44,296 nt of DNA, taken from the NCBI GenBank assembly GCA_002069855.1, contig MWCF01000055.1, positions 1 to 44,296 on the forward strand, in the 5' to 3' direction. Positions 42,728 through 44,296 of the stretch are shown piece after piece. How positions within the stretch are numbered: position 1 is the first letter of the stretch; every line of letters starts with the position of its first letter. The DNA comes from Elusimicrobia bacterium ADurb.Bin231. GTDB lineage: Bacteria; Elusimicrobiota; UBA8919; MWCF01. The notes under the pieces are model-generated. The model did no database searches. It worked only from the letters and a program-made list of their open reading frames with translations, and was not told the DNA's origin. Made by a program: the position numbers and the translations under genes.

Positions 42728-42886
42728 ATGCGGAATGTCAAAAAATATTTTCAAAGGGCAGCGCTGTTTATTATTCTCAGCGCCGCTCTTCTTATGCCTT
42801 GGCGCATGAGATGTTGGTTCTCCGAGAAATTATTTTTGTTTAATAAAAAACATAAGGGTAAACTGGACAGTTTATTATTTGATTGA
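42728..42886 (+). CDS. 52-residue small ORF with strong ribosome-binding site, candidate membrane peptide or precursor
   Basis: An AAGGAGGGG (42716-42724) lies three bases before ATG 42728, the best ribosome-binding site in the modification locus. The frame encodes 52 residues ending with TGA at 42884-42886. A basic N-terminus (RNVKKYFQR) is followed by a hydrophobic stretch (about 11-24) and then a basic, aromatic tail containing the only Cys (C29), RCWFSEKLFLFNKKHKGK, and LDSLLFD. It could be a small membrane protein, or a leader-type precursor for the YcaO, radical-SAM, U32 or PP-loop enzymes that flank it. There is no glycine-rich or repeat core typical of known azole peptides. The ribosome-binding site and context carry the call. 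Confidence 0.5.
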   Translation: MRNVKKYFQRAALFIILSAALLMPWRMRCWFSEKLFLFNKKHKGKLDSLLFD

Positions 42887-42923
42887 AGGATAAAAAAATA
42901 TTTTATCGCCAGTTGATTCCAAT

Positions 42924-43661
42924 ATGAACGCACCTAAAAATAGCAGAAAAAACATTCTTGATTTAGATATGAGATTGCGTGTGGCGTACAATCACGACCG
43001 CGGTATGATTGAACAGCTCGGCGACTATAAACAATATGTCCAATCAGTTTATATTGTTCCCAACTTTAATGTTTTTCCGAATTCTGGAGCTGTATTATTA
43101 AAAAAAATAAATTGGGATAGATACGATGAGGAAGCCGGATGGGTGATAAGAGAATTAAAGAAGAGCGAAATAAAGACATATTTGTTGTTGAATGCGACAA
43201 ATTTTGATCCTGATATAGTGAGAGGATACGAGATAAGCGAGTTGAGGAAGTATCTAAGAAAGATGGTGAAGGAGTACGGGTTGGAGAAGGCGGTTATATT
43301 CAGCATACCATTGGCGCAGCGAATAAAGGAAGATCTGCCTGAGCTCGGTCTTGAGGTATCCACAAATGCGGGAGTCGACTCTCTTGAGAAGGCGCGGTAT
43401 TGGCAGGATGCCGTGGATATAGAGGGTATATGTGTTCACCAGCGTTTGAACAAAAGGATAGAGATACTTAAACAGATAAAAACATATACCGGGTTGAAAC
43501 TTTCCGCGATTGTCAACAGTTTTTGTCTTGTGGAATGTCCGAATGAAATTTCGCATAACAATTTTTGTTCATATAAAGGGCATTCTTCGCCTGCGTATGA
43601 TTGTGGCTCGGTAATTATTGAAAAACTGTGCCCGCCAATCTGGAGCATTATAAAGGTATAA
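42924..43661 (+). CDS. U32-like TIM-barrel protein, N-terminal part (frame broken)
   Basis: 245 residues before a stop at 43659-43661. From LRVAYNHDRG onward the pattern is a U32-like barrel: VSTNAGVDSLEKARYW, then IVNSFC201LVEC205PNEISHNNFC215, AYDC227GSV and EKLC236P. The motif of Cys-x3-Cys-Pro and a following His resembles a distinct U32 branch related to UbiV, not copies 1-3. The remaining barrel (NLEHYKGIIDIVKLEGR) and a TPR tail continue in the -1 frame from 43634. M16 at 42969 is an alternative start; neither start has a clear Shine-Dalgarno. It is distantly related to the other U32 proteins of the locus and closes the visible cluster. Confidence 0.7.
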   Translation: MNAPKNSRKNILDLDMRLRVAYNHDRGMIEQLGDYKQYVQSVYIVPNFNVFPNSGAVLLKKINWDRYDEEAGWVIRELKKSEIKTYLLLNATNFDPDIVRGYEISELRKYLRKMVKEYGLEKAVIFSIPLAQRIKEDLPELGLEVSTNAGVDSLEKARYWQDAVDIEGICVHQRLNKRIEILKQIKTYTGLKLSAIVNSFCLVECPNEISHNNFCSYKGHSSPAYDCGSVIIEKLCPPIWSIIKV

Positions 43662-44296
43662 TAGACATCGTCAAACTGGAGGGAAGATCCGCGGATACCA
43701 AGGTGTTGATGCGCGAGGTTAAGCATTTTTCCGAAAATTTGGAGTCTTATAACTATTGTTTGCCGGATGAGCAGCTGGTTTCTTCTTATCCGTTTTATCA
43801 TCCGTATAATGTCAATGAGGAACCAGCCGAGGTTTTTGAAAAGGTTAATTTATGCGATAGGAATTGTATTGATTGCAATTTTTGCCGAAAGATGTGGGAA
43901 TCCTTTTATAAACCTGGTGAGCATATAGATTATTATTTGAATGGCTGTATGTATTTTCGCAAGAAACAATATGGATTGGCATTGGATTGCTTTGAAAAGT
44001 ATACATCGTTGCACGGGCAGATAGACGAGTTGTTATTGTTTCGAAAGGCGGTCTGTTATAAGGAACTTGGCGAGTTTGTTCGAGCAATGGAATTGTTGAA
44101 ACGATTAAGTTCGGGCAGATATTTACTTATTCCTGATGTCAGGATAAATCTTGGGCAGTGTTATCTTGCTATGGGTGAATATGCAGAAGCAGTGAAGGAG
44201 CTGGAAACTGCGCAAACGCAAGAAGGAAGCAGTGTTAATATTCTGGTGCATCTTGGCATAGGGTATGAGGGGCTGGGGAAGTTCGAAGAAGGATTA
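43634..44296 (+). CDS. Continuation of the U32-like protein with TPR tail, -1 frame, truncated by window edge
   Basis: From 43634 to the right edge the frame has no stop codon (221 codons). It reads ANLEHYKGIIDIVKLEGRSA, the missing end of the U32 barrel, then NLCDRNCIDCNFCRKMW, a tight four-cysteine cluster. TPR units follow (CMYFRKKQYGLALDCFEKY, AVCYKELGEFVRAMELL, GQCYLAMGEYAEAVKEL). Adding one C to the CCC at 43631-43633 would join it to the preceding frame as KLCP-ANLEHYK. No start codon or ribosome-binding site explains it as a separate gene. The cysteine cluster before TPRs mirrors the SPASM-TPR order in the radical-SAM proteins upstream. The 3' end is outside the window. Confidence 0.75.

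Noticed and set aside
1-44296. CRISPR arrays, tRNA genes, insertion sequences or prophage genes
   Set aside because: Intergenic regions are short and hold no regular direct repeats or cloverleaf patterns. No transposase, integrase or phage-like protein was recognised among the frames.

Overview
The window is 44.3 kb, AT-rich, and every credible gene lies on the + strand. It holds Kdo and LPS-transport genes (kdsA, kdsC, lptC/A/B), so the organism is a diderm. The combination of a Bat (BatA-BatE) operon, HPr kinase with an HPr/EI pair but no sugar permeases, a DUF4912 protein and paired GH57 enzymes suggests an uncultured candidate-phylum bacterium. Omnitrophota or a related lineage is my best guess. 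That placement is inference from gene content and was not tested by phylogeny.

Layout. 1-5700: tightly coupled Bat operon with two VWA proteins, TPR proteins, BatD and a TPR/SH3 protein. 5722-9239: envelope module with kdsA, a zinc-ribbon membrane protein, kdsC, an LptC-like lipoprotein, LptA-like and LptB. 9296-12260: hpf, ptsN, hprK, rapZ. 12257-17735: DUF4912 protein, GH57 branching-enzyme type, a methyltransferase and a GH57 glucanotransferase/amylase, i.e. alpha-glucan metabolism. 17839-21655: ptsH, ptsI, lepA. 21812-23202: orphan OmpR-type response regulator and an ECF sigma factor. 23404-25341: secreted 14-blade (probably 2 x 7) propeller protein.

25353-31673 is an unusual secreted thiol-redox neighbourhood. 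It has a tandem DsbA-like protein with a monothiol CPWG site, a DUF1573-thioredoxin-CcdA/DsbD-like membrane reductase, and a rhodanese-like plus DsbA-like protein without active-site cysteines. It ends with a secreted protein whose last 125 residues contain 17 Cys, 22 His and 10 Trp.

32026 to the right edge is the most striking part. It is an accessory locus with three UbiU/RlhA-like U32 proteins, one UbiV-like U32 relative, two radical-SAM proteins with SPASM-like cysteines and TPR tails, a YcaO-TPR fusion, two PP-loop ATPases, an easily missed 52-codon ORF with a strong ribosome-binding site, and another U32-like-TPR protein. The last gene and the third U32 gene each carry an apparent reading-frame break. 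I recognise no described pathway with this composition. I infer a peptide- or protein-modifying system that combines Fe-S radical or hydroxylation chemistry, ATP-dependent backbone activation and sulfur or nitrogen transfer. The neighbouring Cys/His-rich secreted protein or the 52-residue ORF are candidate substrates. No substrate link can be proven from sequence alone. No tRNA, rRNA, CRISPR array, insertion sequence or integrase was seen.
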